In this document: positions 32,120 through 44,220 of the stretch, in pieces | Numbering within the stretch: position 1 is the stretch's first letter | Layout of the letters: the number at the start of each line of letters is the position of its first letter | Notes under the pieces: model-generated | What the model saw: only the letters and a program-made list of their open reading frames with translations | Databases searched by the model: none | Told to the model about the DNA's origin: nothing | Source of the DNA: Amorphophallus konjac | Taxonomy: Eukaryota > Streptophyta > Magnoliopsida > Alismatales > Araceae | Assembly: GCA_022559845.1 (NCBI GenBank) | Contig: CM040126.1 | Coordinates: 44,572,458 to 44,636,457 of the forward strand | Length of the DNA stretch: 64,000 bases | Direction of reading: 5' to 3' | Made by a program: the position numbers and the translations under genes

Positions 32120-33466
32120 TCAAATCTGGGGCTTCACCTTGATATTTGTTGCTGCAGAGACGGGTTTGCGTGGTGCATAAGCCCATGGAAAGTTCAAATC
32201 TAGCACCGAAATAACGGGCCGACTATTGGGCCACAAAGTTGGTAGCACTTTCTCCGAGATAGACTTGACTGACTGAACTGTGGACAATCTTTTCACCTTA
32301 ACCACCCTCCCTTGAAAAGGGAATTTGAGGCATTGATGTGCGGTGGATGGTACGGCGTCGAGATTGTCTATCCATGGACGACCCAAAATGGCTTTGAACA
32401 TAGGGTTGATGTCCAGTACATAAAATTCTATGGGCATGGTAAGAGGCCCAAGCTCATCTTGAATGGTGACAACCCCATGACATGCTCTTCTTGAATTGTC
32501 ATACGCTGCTATGGTGGTCGGGGTTGGCCGTAATAGTTCTTCTGATAAATTGCAAGCGTGGAGAGTGCTGAGCGGACAAACATTAATAGATGCCCCTATA
32601 TCAACCAAAGCTGCATCAATACTCACTTTGTTTAAGATTATCAAAATACATTGTGGCATTTGCCGAGCTTCTGGAGGTGCTAGATCGGTCTCGGAGAATG
32701 TAATTGCTGGCCCTTTCGAGATAGCTGCCAAGGCCGTCGGTAGACTATCAACTGCCACATCTTCGCTAACCATCACCTTCTGAAAAAAAATTTGTAATGC
32801 ATCTTGGTGAAGTGTAGACCTTTTTATCAACTCTAATATGGATATTTTGGTGGGCACCCTGTCTAAGTGATGCAATAGATCATATTGGGTATCCAACAAT
32901 GGGTCGGCCTCTTCCTGATCAGCAGTCGGTTGTGAAGACTGAGTTTTGGGTGCCGGTGCACCAGTGGATGTGTAATTCCTGTGAAACAAACGCCTGCTCT
33001 GCAGGGCAAGGTTTTGTGCCAGCACAGGATCGGTTGATGGCTTGATGGGTCCGATGGGGTGGATGAGTGGTGTGGAAGAGGGTGTGGTGGAGATGATGGG
33101 AGTAGTAGGGATGATAGTGGAGGTAATGGGTTGTGGGGGAAGGATGACAGGCGGAGGGTTAGGTGCGGGCGCGGTAATGATAGGTGCGGGTACTGATGGA
33201 GGTGTAAAGGAAAGTGGAGGCGTGGAGATCGGTGTGGGCAGAGGCATAGTGAGAGAGGGATTGGGTGGAGGCGTGGTGATGATGGTGGGGGTGACGAGCA
33301 ATGGACGAGGTGGAAGCACAAGTGGGTGTGCTGGTAGTGGAGTGGAGGCAAGTGGAGTAACTGTGGTAATTGGTGGAAGGATGAATGGAAGGGTTTGATG
33401 GTTGGGTGTAAGGATGGTGGGAGTAGAAGATGAAGTAGGGCGGCGGTGGTTATGGTGGAGGGCCAT
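32120..33466 (-). pseudogene. Tat-1 gag end and aspartic protease
   Basis: 449 open codons. About 120 residues of Pro/Thr/Ser-rich linker precede the protease: ALVDIGASINVCPLSTL (catalytic triad D-I-G-A in place of the usual D-T/S-G-A), then GRPWIDNLDAVPSTAHQCLKF. The Thr-to-Ile change would likely harm activity. Tat-2 has D-T-V-A here, a different lesion. Confidence 0.82.
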
Positions 33467-33489
33467 TATTTGCTAAGTGGAACCGTCAT

Positions 33490-35581
33490 CATCATACGAC
33501 CACCCGGCATCAGGAGTCGGAGGCTGAACAAAATTCACCTGAGCCGGTGCCGACGGCTGAGGCTGCGGAGCGGGAGGATGATTTGGCATGGGATTTTGAT
33601 GGATCTCCAAGTCTTGGACTGGCTGTGGTTACTGCTGTGGCTGCTGCTGTGGCGGCGGTGCTTGTTGCTGCTGCACTTGCTGCCTCTGCGGCTGCCTTCT
33701 CTTCTCTTTTATTTCAATGATGGCCTTGTGCATCTCGGCCCAGTCTATATGCTGCCCTTCATGCAGGTCGTATACCAAGTCTCTGAACTGAAAATAACTC
33801 TCAATAGTATGGCCAGGCTGCCTGTGGAACATGCAATACTTTGTCTGATCAACGGCTGGGTTCCAATTGGGCAGTTCCGGAGGAAGTTGAATGGCATTAA
33901 TGGACATAAGAGCCGAGAAAATGTCCGTGAGAGACTCGGTCAAAGGAGGATATTGGGCTCTCTTCGGACCCGGGCGCTTATTATTGTTGGTGTAGCCGTT
34001 GGGTGGAGAGACATTGTGGTATTGCGGAGGTTGCGGAGGCTGTTGTGGAGCGGGGAACGTGTTTTGTGGAGCCGGGAAGGTAGGATGAGGGTTTTGTGGA
34101 GCGGAGAAAGCGAGTTAGGTGTTCTGTGGTGTAGAGAATTGGGGATTGCGGTAGTTTTGGGGAAAGCGGAATGGCGCAGATTGGAAGGGGAATGCAACGG
34201 CTTGCACCTGCTCATTTGTTTAGATCCCCTCGGTGACAGGCCCCTGAGGCTTTTTGTGATATTTGGGCTTTTGGGCCTCGAAGAGTGAATGGATTGGGGA
34301 GTCCTTGAATTGAGTTTGAATAAAGCGCGCTCGGCTATATAGTTGGTGCATATTGGCTATATCATTTATAGCAATAATATTTCGGAATGTAGGAGTAGCA
34401 TTTGAAATCAGTAGCTTGACTTTCTCTTCCTCCGGAATGTGGCCTGGCACTCGGGCGGCCATATGCCTCCACATGTCGGCATACATAGCAAATTCTTCAT
34501 CTGGCTTCATTTTCTCGGCCACCAAATCTGTAAAAGAATATTCCGGGACGACCCGGTCTTGGAATCTCTAAATAAACTTATCTTTCACTACCTTGAAACT
34601 CTCGACATCTTCCAGCGGCAGAGAGTAGAACCATTATAAAGCAACCCCATCCAACGAGCGGCAGAACAAGTAGGCCATAAGGCAATCATCATATTGAAAT
34701 TGGGCCGACTCGTACAAAAAGTCCCTCACATGGATGAAGGGATTGTTGTTCCCGTCATATTTACGGTAAGTGGGGAGCTCAGATTGCGGTGGGAACCGGA
34801 TGTTCTGGAAACTAGGAACTGAAATATCTGCTAGCGATTGTGGGCCAACCCGCTTTTGAAGGAAGTCAAGTTGTTGTTGCATGGAGGCCCATTTATCAAG
34901 TAGTTCCTGCTCCCTGGACGGAGCAGAGGTAGTGAAAGGAGTAGACTCAAGACGGGAAGCTGAAGGGTAGACGACAGATGAAAGGGGATGCCCATAAGAG
35001 GGATATTGGGCCGAAGAATGACCCATATTGGCATGGACATGGGCCGCCGCTTGCTGGGGGCGCATGAAATCGGATGGACCGACAAGCACTTGTGGCGCTG
35101 ATGGGATGGACCCATAAGAATTTGCCGAGATAGGAGAAGGGAGGATGGTCTTCCCTTTGTCAAAAGCTTGATGGGCCGAACCAGAGGACTGGCCCGTTTC
35201 CAGACTAGATAATCGAATGGTCCTTGGCTGGATCGGAGTAAGATCAATCGGAACGGGCTGAACAGCAGGCCAGTCAACTCTTGGTTGAGCAATGGAGGCA
35301 TTGGACAGACCTTGTACAATCGTGGGAGATGGGGCATTGGACCCCTGCAAGGCCTGATAGACTACATGAAGTTGGCCCGGATCCAACTGGGCCATCATTT
35401 GAAGGACATGATTGGCAGAATTGGGAGAAGAGAGGGAGGGCTGCGTGCCCTCCATGGGGACAGAGGACGGAGGAGGGACGGACCCCTCTCCGGACTGGAA
35501 AGAGACGACCCGAGACGGGTCTCCTAGAAGGCCCTGGGGGGGAGACTCCTCCTAGGAACGGGGAAGATCGAAAGAGGACAT
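33490..35581 (-). pseudogene. Tat-1 gag
   Basis: The start at 35581 aligns with MSSYDL of Tat-2. Broken frames give the capsid-like core (PTYRKYDGNNNPFIHVRDFL, EYSFTDLVAEKMKPDEEF, IPEEEKVKLLISN) and a zinc-knuckle-like end KYCMFHRQPGHTIESYFQF. Stops occur near 35553, 34634, 34573 and 34218; several stand where Gln is expected. A Gln-rich tail ends it. Confidence 0.8.
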
Positions 35582-35939
35582 GTTTGACTTGAATAAAGGA
35601 TTGAAATAGAAGGTAGAAAAGGAATTGCCCCTAGGTGATGATTCTAGACATCGGAAGCAACTCCACATGTAACGGAAGACCTTGACAAAATGCAAACAAC
35701 ACAAACAAGCACACAATGAGAGACTAAAACAAAGACTCCAAACTTATGAAGACAAAGAAAGGGATGAGAGGCACTCAAAATCAACCAAGTTATAATGATG
35801 CACCAATTTTTATTGTTTCCTCCTTTAGAACCTTAATGATTTGAATTAGATATTCCCTCCAACAAGGTTCCTAATAGGAAGGGTGTTTGGGACTTGGTTA
35901 ACTCTAAGTGTAAACTCTCCCTCACTTATGCAACCTAGA

Positions 35940-36130
35940 CATGGTGTGGTAAAGGTACAACCGGCCCGGCGTCCGTGTGAGAATCCACGGCTCGCGGGGA
36001 CTTATGGAGGTCCCGGATGTGATCACCTAGTCGGCGCCAAGGAATATGGAGACGAGAGGTTCACACACCAAGGTAGGAAATGCAACTAAAGTAAGAATAT
36101 GAATGATCCTATGTGCACCGGAGTGCATGC
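35940..36130 (-). other. Conserved leader block of Tat-1
   Basis: GGCGTCCGTGTGAGAATCCACGG and GTCGGCGCCAAGGAATATGGAGACGAGAGG plus GATCCTATGTGCACCGGAGTGCATGC are almost identical in Tat-2 (39985-40170), while the sequence around them has drifted. CCGTG/CACGG forms a stem in the first motif. It may be a packaging or splicing signal; this is inference. Confidence 0.6.
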
Positions 36131-36501
36131 AAATTTTGGCCTAAAAACTAACAACTAAATATGCAAACAATGGTGTAAATATGTATGACAACCAAGGAGG
36201 AGATCAGATAGCACCCAAGCATAAAAGTCACAGCAAAAATTGCGAAAATAAACTCAACCTCGGGATGCGTACCTATGACTGGAGAAACGGTCTGATATGA
36301 GACCGCCAGAGAGATAAGACGGCCTATTTCTGGGCCGCTTTTAAGCGGTAAACGGCCGATCAGTGGACCGTCAAGGTGACCAGAGAGCAGAAAACAGCAG
36401 GAAATTAAACAAAAAATATGAGGAAAACACAAGGGCAACTGGGTTAAATCAATAGCAGCAGGTCAAACAGAAGCTCAACACGATTGGCACTAGATGTCTC
36501 A

Positions 36502-36513
36502 CCGTGATCGCCA
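36502..36513 (-). other. Primer-binding-site candidate of Tat-1
   Basis: The minus strand reads TGGCGATCACGGTGAGAC, ten bases after the LTR end. Tat-2 has TGGCGATCACGGTGGGACC at the same place. Confidence 0.6.
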
Positions 36514-36523
36514 AAAAATGGGT

Positions 36524-36743
36524 TGTTGATGGTTTTTGTGTAATGTGATGTGATGATGTGTGTGGATATGAATGTAGTGATATGAGAGATATGTGTGTGA
36601 AGATGTGTGAACAAGTAATAACCTAACTCAAACAATCACCAAAGCCAGGAGCATGGGCATGTCATCAATGTTCATGAGGAACAAAAAGATAAAAAAACAC
36701 ATGCCGGGACGTGGAGCAAAGGAATAAAACAAGAACACACCGT
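36524..36743 (-). repeat. 5' LTR of Tat-1, truncated by Tat-2
   Basis: 220 bases matching 17957-18176, then an abrupt change to TGTTGACACCC at 36744. ACCGT (36739-36743) is the likely duplicated target of Tat-2. Confidence 0.85.
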
Positions 36744-38357
36744 TGTTGACACCCATTTTTTATCGATAAGTTGAGTCATTTCACTTACTTTCATTTGTTG
36801 ATGCCTCGAGTTGTCCGTTACTTGTTGGGTTATTTTCATGGCACATCTTTGGGCTTATTTTATGGGTAGCCTCCCTCCCTGGCTAGGTCTGCTTTAATTC
36901 AGGGCTTAATGGGCCTTGATTTTATTTAATCTATCTTTTTTTTGAATTTCAAGCATCCAGGGCATGCACGGTCAGTCTCCCGGCCGTTCATCCTATGAGC
37001 GATCGTTCTTGGGCCGTCCATATATTTCTTGGATATTTAGTTAATTTTTCGAGTTTCCACCGACAAGCTATCACACGGCCTGAGTGTAGCCACCCAAATC
37101 AATTGTGTGGTGTATCCTTAGCCGTTCATGTTACTAGAGTCCTAAGGTCGTGGGTTTTTTAGATAATTATCTATTTATCTGAAAATTTTGATTTATCATC
37201 GACAGGGATGGACGACCTAGAGATAGCCGCTCAACAGGATGAGTGATCTATCGCACGACCGTTCAAACTTCCAGATTCCTGAAGATTCTAAGGGTTTTCT
37301 CTCTCTATTCGTGATTTTTATCCCAACCTATCCTATCATTTTCTCTGCGGATATTCCACCAAATGGGGTACCGTTTCCTCTGGTTGAGAGATAATTCAAT
37401 TATCTACACATTTTATGTTATTATCTCGACCTAAAAATGGCTGGAAACCCTAATTTCGAGCTTGGACTTAGGGGCTCTATAAATAGACCCTAAAGGCTAA
37501 GCTTGAAGAGGGGGGGGGGGGGATTTCATGGTCACGGTGAAGTCCTGCCAGATTCTGGAGTGACCCTAAGTCAGGGAGGGAGGCCTTCTACGTCCGTCGA
37601 GGCCTCCAGTTTCAGGGAGTAGCATGTTTTTGTGTCATTAGTTCATTAGTCACACCGTTCTTTTCTTCTCATTTGCATGCTTGGTTCCTCTTCTTTCATC
37701 CACGTTTTCCCTGCTCTTTTCACTGCATTACACACACCCCCCATACCTTTTGATGCCCCCAGGGGTTTAAAAACTCCCAGGTATTTCCCATTTCATGTTG
37801 GTTAGTTTATCTTCCATGTTCTTCTATAGTTTCTACACTTCACAGTTTTGACTTTGGGTTTATTTTTGTGTTCTACACCTTATCTTGCAGGTCAGCAGCG
37901 TCATAGCACGAGGCCCACTCCTTCTGGCCGGCCGGAAGGAGTGGAGGTTGAGCTCCTACGTTTTGGAAGGTGGTGGCGTCGAGCGGTCGTTTTCAATCCA
38001 TTTGGGGATTCGAGCAGCTTCATCCTTACCGTTCATCTTCTTCCTGCGGCCATCTCCAAACCATTCTTCTGCCTTCGTTCTTCATCCCGCGTTCCTCCCG
38101 CAGCACTATTCAACGGGCTATCGAGCGGCCGTGCGTCGTCCAAGCAGTTCTTCCACAACCACGCATCTCTGCATCGTTGGTTAAAGGCGAGTGTCTCCCT
38201 TCTTTTCCAAGGTAGGGCGTGTTCATCGCGTTTGGTACCTTGGTGGTGATCACACAGGTTCACATACTTCTGTCCCCTTCTACTTTCCATTTATTTCTCA
38301 TATTGATTTAGTAGAGGGATAAGAAGGATTTTAAAATGATAGGAAAATATATCTACA
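36744..38357 (+). repeat. 5' LTR of Tat-2 (1614 bp)
   Basis: Begins TGTTGACACCC and ends TCTACA, eleven bases before the primer site. It contains a TATA box and a run of about 14 G at 37510. The segment CACGAGGCCCACTCCTTCTGGCCGGCC (37908-37935) matches the Tat-1 LTR. Confidence 0.7.
37478..37485 (+). promoter_or_regulatory. TATA box of the Tat-2 LTR
   Basis: TATAAATA in GGGGCTCTATAAATAGACCC, about 735 bases into the LTR. Transcription would begin near 37510. Confidence 0.7.
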
Positions 38358-38368
38358 TCCCCATTTTC

Positions 38369-38387
38369 TGGCGATCACGGTGGGACC
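38369..38387 (+). other. Primer-binding-site candidate of Tat-2
   Basis: TGGCGATCACGGTGGGACC; the following CCTAGTGCCTATCGTGTT is also shared with the Tat-1 leader. Confidence 0.65.
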
Positions 38388-38456
38388 CCTAGTGCCTATC
38401 GTGTTAGTGACTTGCTGACCCTTTTCTGTGCTTTCCACAGCTCCCTGTTCTTGAGT

Positions 38457-39609
38457 TGTTTCAGGTTGTTTGTGAGTCCTCCATCTGCCTCCATCGGTCT
38501 GCATATGCAGCAAAGTCCTCATCTGCTTTCATCTTTTCTGCAACTAAGTCTGTAAAAGAATACTCGGGACCAACCAGATCCTGGAATCTCTGGATAAACT
38601 TCTCCTTCACGGTCTTGAAATTCTCTGCCTCCTCCAGAGGCAAGGTATAGAACCATTCAAGGGTGACCCCGTCCAAGGACCGGCGGAACAAATACACCAT
38701 CAGGCGGTCGTCGTGTTGGAACTGCACCGATTCATAAAGGAACTCCCTGACATGAATACACGGGTTGCCATTCTCATCATATTTCTGGAATACCGGGAGC
38801 TCAGACTAGGGAGGAAAACGAATGTCCCTGAAATTGGGAACAGGGATATCAATGAGGGATTGTGGGCCGACCCTCTTCTGGAGGAGATCAATCTGTTGTT
38901 GCGTGGCAGCCCACTTGTCAAGAATTTCCTGTTCCCGGGATGGAGGAGTCAAGGTAGGAGGAGCAGAACCTGGATAAGGAGTAGACGGATAAATCGATGG
39001 AGGGGGAAGCCCGTATGATGGATAATGGGCCAAGGAAGGGCCCATATCAGAGTATGCAAGCTGGGCAGCCCTTGGCTGGAGGCGTGCAAAATCAGCCGGG
39101 GCCACAAGGGCATGCGGCGGTGGAGAGATGGTAGTGTAGGCATCCAAGTAAGAGGGTGTGGGGATCTGGGTCTTCCCCTTGTCCTGAAATTGATGGGCCG
39201 AGGTAGAGGCCTGGCCCGATTCTATATTGGGGAATCGAAGAACCTGAGGACGAATGGGAGTGAGATCACTGGGGGCCGCGGAGGCGGCTCCCAATCCAAT
39301 AATCGGAGAGGCGGAGGTGGAGGTAGCAGGCACGCCAAAAGAAGGCACTGAAGATGGGGCATCTGCCCCCTGCAAGGCTTGTTTCAGAAGATGGAGTTGA
39401 GTGGGATCAAGCTGGGCCATCATATGCAAGATATGACTGGCCGAATTGGAGGAATCGGAGTGAGAGGGCTGGGCGCCCTCAGCAGTGGTAGATGGGAGAG
39501 GGAGGGCGGACCCCTCTCTCCCCTGGAATGAAACGACCCTAGATGGGTCAGCCAAAAGCCCGTGAGGAAGGAAATCCTCATGGGTGTGCGAGAGATCATA
39601 GGAAGACAT
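38457..39609 (-). pseudogene. Tat-2 gag N-terminal half, in the inverted segment
   Basis: Starts at 39609 (MSSYDLSHTHEDF). It is Ser/Pro-rich, with NSASHILHMMAQLDPTQLHL, later DKWAATQQQIDLLQKRVGPQ, then HDDRLMVYLFRRSLDGVTLE and TDLVAEKMKADEDFAAYADR, breaking off after WRQM at 38457. One stop separates two frames near 38806. It is clearly the same protein as Tat-1 gag; the remainder is missing at this junction. Confidence 0.8.
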
Positions 39610-40420
39610 GGCTGTAGGGGAATCAAACAACGGGTTGAGGTAAGAGATGAAATGGGAGCTGCCCCTAGGAGATGATCCTGAGGGAATGAGGCAGCTCCAC
39701 ATGCACTAATCACTATAAGGAATAAAACGCAAACAGCCCTAACCGATATCTAAACAAACAATTCAAGTAAAAAGCATACAAAGGAGGGGAGAGATAAGAG
39801 AAGAACCAACCAATTAAACAACCAAGTTTTTTGAATGATGCGCGAAAATTTTTATAAGTTCCTCTCTAGGACCTTAGTGGATTAATTAAAGTATGAATTC
39901 ACTCGACCACAAGGTACCTAACCAGGGTAGGAAATGGTGAACTGGTTGACTCTATGGGACTCTCTCTCTCTCGCAGATGCAAACCCTAGACTGGGGTAGG
40001 TACGGTACAACCTGTCCGGCGTCCGTGTGGGAATCCACGGCTCACGGGGACTTACGGAGGCCCTCGGTAAGGTCACCTAGTCGGCTCCAAGGAATATGGA
40101 GACGAGAGGAAACCCTACCTCGGTAGGAATGTAACTATTGATGAAGAGTGGTGTATGATCCTATGTGCACCGGAGTGCATGCAAGAGTCTAGCCTAGAAA
40201 CTAGCAATCAATGAACAAATATGAATGACAAGTATGGCTAGCAATCACGTAAACATATAATGATAGCAAAGGGAGATCGATGATCAGCACCAAATAGCAT
40301 GAAAATAATATAGCATGGCAATCAAAGCGAGGCTCGAGTGCACTGTAGCACGACAAGAACGGTCTCTGGGAGATCGTGCAGGGAGGGCGACGGTCCTGGG
40401 TGGAACGTTCACTGGCATGG
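39610..40420 (-). other. Tat-2 leader, inverted (proximal part)
   Basis: Non-coding. Holds the conserved leader block (39985-40170) and two hairpin modules (40357 and 40389). It continues at 50861 beyond the nested chromovirus. Confidence 0.65.
40416..40420. other. Target-site duplication of the chromovirus, left
   Basis: CATGG, repeated exactly at 50856-50860. Confidence 0.9.
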
Positions 40421-43203
40421 TGATGCGGGACGGACACGGGAGACGACACTATTAGGTGCCACCCTCGGACTCTAGATGAAGACGCGACCAGCAGCACACA
40501 CCAGGAAGACACTAAGCCCGACACTACGAGCTCCTAGTGGCAAAACGTCGCTAACAGAAGTGGAAGCTCACTCGTCGTCCCAAGCGAGGGAAAGCGCGGA
40601 CTAGGCCTGTCAACGGATACGGATATTATCCGGATCCGCTTCGATTCGTATTCATTTTTTCGGATACGGATAATATCTGAATTCGAATCGGAGCGGATAC
40701 AGATATTATAATATTCGCTTCAAAAAATATCCGTTCGAAATATTATATATCATATAATACATATTTTTAAATGATGTATTATAAAATAAATGATATTATA
40801 GAGAAATTTAGATATTTTATAATTATATTTTAATTTAAAATTTATTTTATATATTTTTGACATTTTATAATTATATTTTATATATTTTTAATATTTTATA
40901 ATTATATTTATATACTTTTAAATTTGAATCGGATAATTCGGATTTTGAAACGGAGCGGATACGGATAGTGAGATATTCGATTCGTATCCGAGTCAAATCG
41001 GAGCGGATCAAAATCGGATAATTCGAATCGGAAAACGGAGCGGATACGGATAGTCATATATTCGCTTCGTATCCGCTCCGTTGACAGGCCTAGCGCGGAC
41101 CGTGCGCAGTTAAGGAACCGGCGGAGGTCAAGGGTAGTCCGACTCAACTTCCGGACTCGGATCGAGTCACGGGACGGGTCACACTCACTCTCACAGCGGT
41201 GACATGGACACACAGGCTAGTACCTACGCTCTCGGCAGCGGCAAAAGACCGTATACTAGCTAAGCAAATGAACGCCAAGAGGTTCGGACCATTACCTCCA
41301 CGCACCCGGCGTGGCGAAGACAACCCCGGCCGAATCACAGACTCCCGGTTAAACAATATCACAGCAATACAAAGATTTGACCCACTCCACGCAGGGAGGT
41401 AAAAGGTCACATGTGGAGCCCCGGAATCACGCAACTCGGGTTGACGGGCAACATCTTGATGTCGCCCGGCGGTGCCGAACTCCGCATTTTCGTGCTTTCT
41501 GAACGGCGGGTTCTGCGGGCCCGCGGGGCCCACGGACGGCGCTGTCCTCCGGATCTGTGGGGGTGGGACCCACTATGATGGGGACCCCCTGGTGGCATGC
41601 CTCCATGGACGGCGGTCGGCCGGGAACACCGATCGAGGGTCGATCGGTCCCGATTCCCAAGCTTTGAAGTTGTTGCCCACGGATTTTTAGTTGCTGTTTT
41701 CAGGCGCGCGCTCCGGCGAAAACGGCCGCTGCGATCAATCCCGACGTCAGATCGGGACGCATGAGCTATCGTTGGAAAGCTCTCTTCAAATGCTTAAATC
41801 CAGACCCAGAGAGATCTGATGTATCTGGTCGGAACAGAACTTTAATGAATTTACAAGCCCCTGTTGTACAGTAACCAAAATCTCAGATCTGTAGGGTACT
41901 TGTCTGAGAACCACCATTGACCGCCTAGTAAACCTCCGATTCAGCTCTTTAGCTCTTCTTAAAAGTTGTAGGGTATCCAACCAGGGAACTGGGAATATTT
42001 TTGGAATTTGATTTGGAGGTGGTGGTGATTTACTTTGATTTTTGGGGTGACTGGTGGTCGGATCTGGGAACAGGGGGACAGAACTGTAGCTGGGACTAAG
42101 AATGATTTTTAGAAAATATGAGATGGACGAACCAAAAATTGAGCAAAATTGTGGATGAAGGGGTGGATGGGTGAAACCTCCAATAAAATTGGGCAAACTA
42201 GCAGAAATTAAAAAGTGGATCTAAGGTATGAAACTCAGAGCGGGGATAAATCTGGACAGAACTCTGGCAAAATCGAAATAGAAGAGTTGACGAAAATAAC
42301 AAAATATGAAATGAGAACTGAATGGCAAACCAAAATTTATCGGATGTCCTTGACACCTCTGGAACATCCACTAAAATCCCCAGATCTATCTGAGCTCGTG
42401 ACTGAGACAAGAAATTCGTGGAAGCTTCTATGGTACTGCGCGGGCAGAACTCCGTTGATGGCGATGGTGGTGCGGTGGCGGCTCGTGGCGGCGATCGTCG
42501 GAACCGATACATGAGACGTCACACCTCAGAATGGAAGCCTTCACAGCTTCAAGGGGGAGAGGGAGGAGAGAGGAGGGGGGCGCACCAGCCCTTGCTCTTG
42601 AATTAGTTTGAATCAAATGGCATTAATTCATCAAAATAGAAAATACAAGCTTAAATAGGTTACATCTCACATCCATCCACAACTATTGGATCTAGGGGAT
42701 GCGAATGGAGGGTTGGGATGGAGTGTGACACACACACAAAAAATAAATAAAAAACTACAAGGAGGGGGGCGGCCCTTGGACTAGGTGTAGAAGGTGGACT
42801 TGGTAGGTGGGGGTGGGTGGCCAAATGTGGACTTTCCAAGCCCCTTGTCCCCCACTTGGCCCACCCATCTAGAAGCCTCCATTTGACATGTTGACTGACC
42901 CCACATGGGGCCCATGGGTGAGGCGGCTCAATGGGATGGGGCCTAGGGGGCCCGTGGGGCCCACGGGGTCCAAATTGCACATAAGCCCCTCTTACAATCA
43001 AAATAGCAAACCACATACAATGAAATAAACACAAATTACACACACATAAAGTCTAACTAAATATGATAAATGCCGGGACTCAGGGGGGCGTCTCCAGGCT
43101 ATCTCCGAGCCAAATAGATGCTGAGGTGGCTCGAGTCGTGCTCCGTGTGCGGTACCGGTGGCTCGGCGTATCGCGCCGCTCAACTGCTCGGGTGTCCGCA
43201 CCA
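40421..43203 (-). repeat. 3' LTR of the chromovirus (2783 bp with MITE)
   Basis: Plus-strand ends TGATGCGGGAC and GTGTCCGCACCA are imperfect inverted termini. Without the MITE and its duplication it is about 2284 bp, against 2277 for the other LTR. Confidence 0.92.
40602..41092. mobile_element. hAT-type MITE (491 bp)
   Basis: Ends are TAGGCCTGTCAACGG and its inverse CCGTTGACAGGCCTA. The 8-bp duplication GCGCGGAC flanks it (40594-40601 and 41093-41100) and appears once in the sister LTR at the empty site (about 48755). It has an A+T-rich middle and subterminal GGATACGGATA repeats. No transposase is encoded. Confidence 0.93.
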
Positions 43204-43218
43204 ATTCTCCCCGGGTGG
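43204..43218 (-). other. Polypurine tract of the chromovirus
   Basis: The minus strand reads CCGGGGAGAAT directly before the LTR start TGGTGCGGACACC. Confidence 0.65.
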
Positions 43219-43262
43219 GAGAAACTCGACCCTGTCGAGTAAGGGTCTGCATCGCTCCTGTA

Positions 43263-44201
43263 TCACTCCAAAAGGTCCGGATCGATCCGCTGCAACTCGC
43301 CATGTGTGATCCATGTGTCCTCAGTAGCGGGCCGTCCTCTCCATCGCACTAGGTAGTGCGGGTAAGATCCACTCCTGGTAACTATCACTTGCTCGTCCAG
43401 TATACGATCTATATGCTCACGCTGCCGTGAAAAAGGGGCTGGAGGTGGAAGTGGACACTCAGGTGTGGGATCACTCTCAAGGGGAGGAGATGGCTCAAAA
43501 GGCTCACTAGGGATCACCGCTGGGTCCCTATATGCAACAAGATCCGATACATTGAAGGTAGAGCTTATACCATATTCCTCGGACAAGTCCACAACGTACG
43601 CATTGGATCCAACGCGTTTCAACACTCTGAATGGATCGGCTCCGTGAGCTTGCAACTTCTTAACAGTTCCAGAGGGAAACCGTTCAGGTCTTACCCTGAT
43701 CATGGCGTATTCACCCTCGTGGAACTCTCGGTGGTGTCGGTGGGCATCGGCTAACTCCTTGCACCGTGCATTGCTGGCCTCAATGTGACGACGGATGTCG
43801 TCATGCAAACTCCTAACGTGCCTAGCAAACGACTCGGCCGACTCTGACACTCTAGCATGGATAGGCATGGGGACAAGGTCAACGGGTTTCCTAGGCCTAC
43901 GACATGTGACAATCTCAAATGGACTCATGCCGGTAGACCTATTCACCGAATCATTGTATGCAAACTCAGCCATGGGTAAAATGAGATCCCAATCCCCAAT
44001 GCAGTCCCTGACTAGACACCTCAAAAGATCTCCCAGACTCCTATTGACTACCTCGGTCTGACCGTCTGTCTGGGGATGATATGCAGTGGAAAACTTGAGG
44101 TGAGTACCCATCATATGCCATAGTGTCTTCCAAAAGTAGGAAGTGAATCTAACATCACGGTCAGACACTATAGTGCGAGGCAACCCGAACTTGCACACCA
44201 C
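43263..44201 (-). pseudogene. Chromovirus integrase C-terminal half with chromodomain
   Basis: Carries the second and third acidic residues of the catalytic core (SDRDVRFTSYFW and YHPQTDGQTEVVNRSL), the GPF-type module (ADPFRVLKRVGSNAYVVDL) and a terminal chromodomain (IDRILDEQV, PHYLVRWRGRP, DTWITHGEL). Chromodomains guide integration toward particular chromatin. It is out of frame with the upstream part by an indel near 44210. Confidence 0.9.
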
Positions 44202-44220
44202 ATGAGTAAGAATAGGCGGG

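Larger units (their letters stand above)
17957..36743 (-). mobile_element. Tat/Ogre-type Ty3-gypsy element 'Tat-1', minus strand
   Basis: The two LTR copies start identically (TGTTGATGRTTTTTGTGTAAT) at 17957 and 36524. Between them, on the minus strand, lie gag, protease, G-patch, RT, RNase H, archaeal-type RNase H and integrase in the order known for the Tat lineage. Between integrase and the 3' LTR sit two plus-strand genes and about 25 copies of a short hairpin module. Coding regions are broken by stops and frameshifts, so it is dead. The 5' LTR was interrupted at 36743 by Tat-2. Confidence 0.88.

Noticed and set aside
33446..34288. 280-codon plus-strand frame
   Set aside because: It is the antisense shadow of the Tat-1 gag and linker; the minus strand carries the recognisable zinc-knuckle and capsid motifs.
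37848..38249. 133-codon frame in the Tat-2 LTR
   Set aside because: No domain; overlapping frames are equally open, and part of the DNA is shared non-coding LTR sequence with Tat-1.
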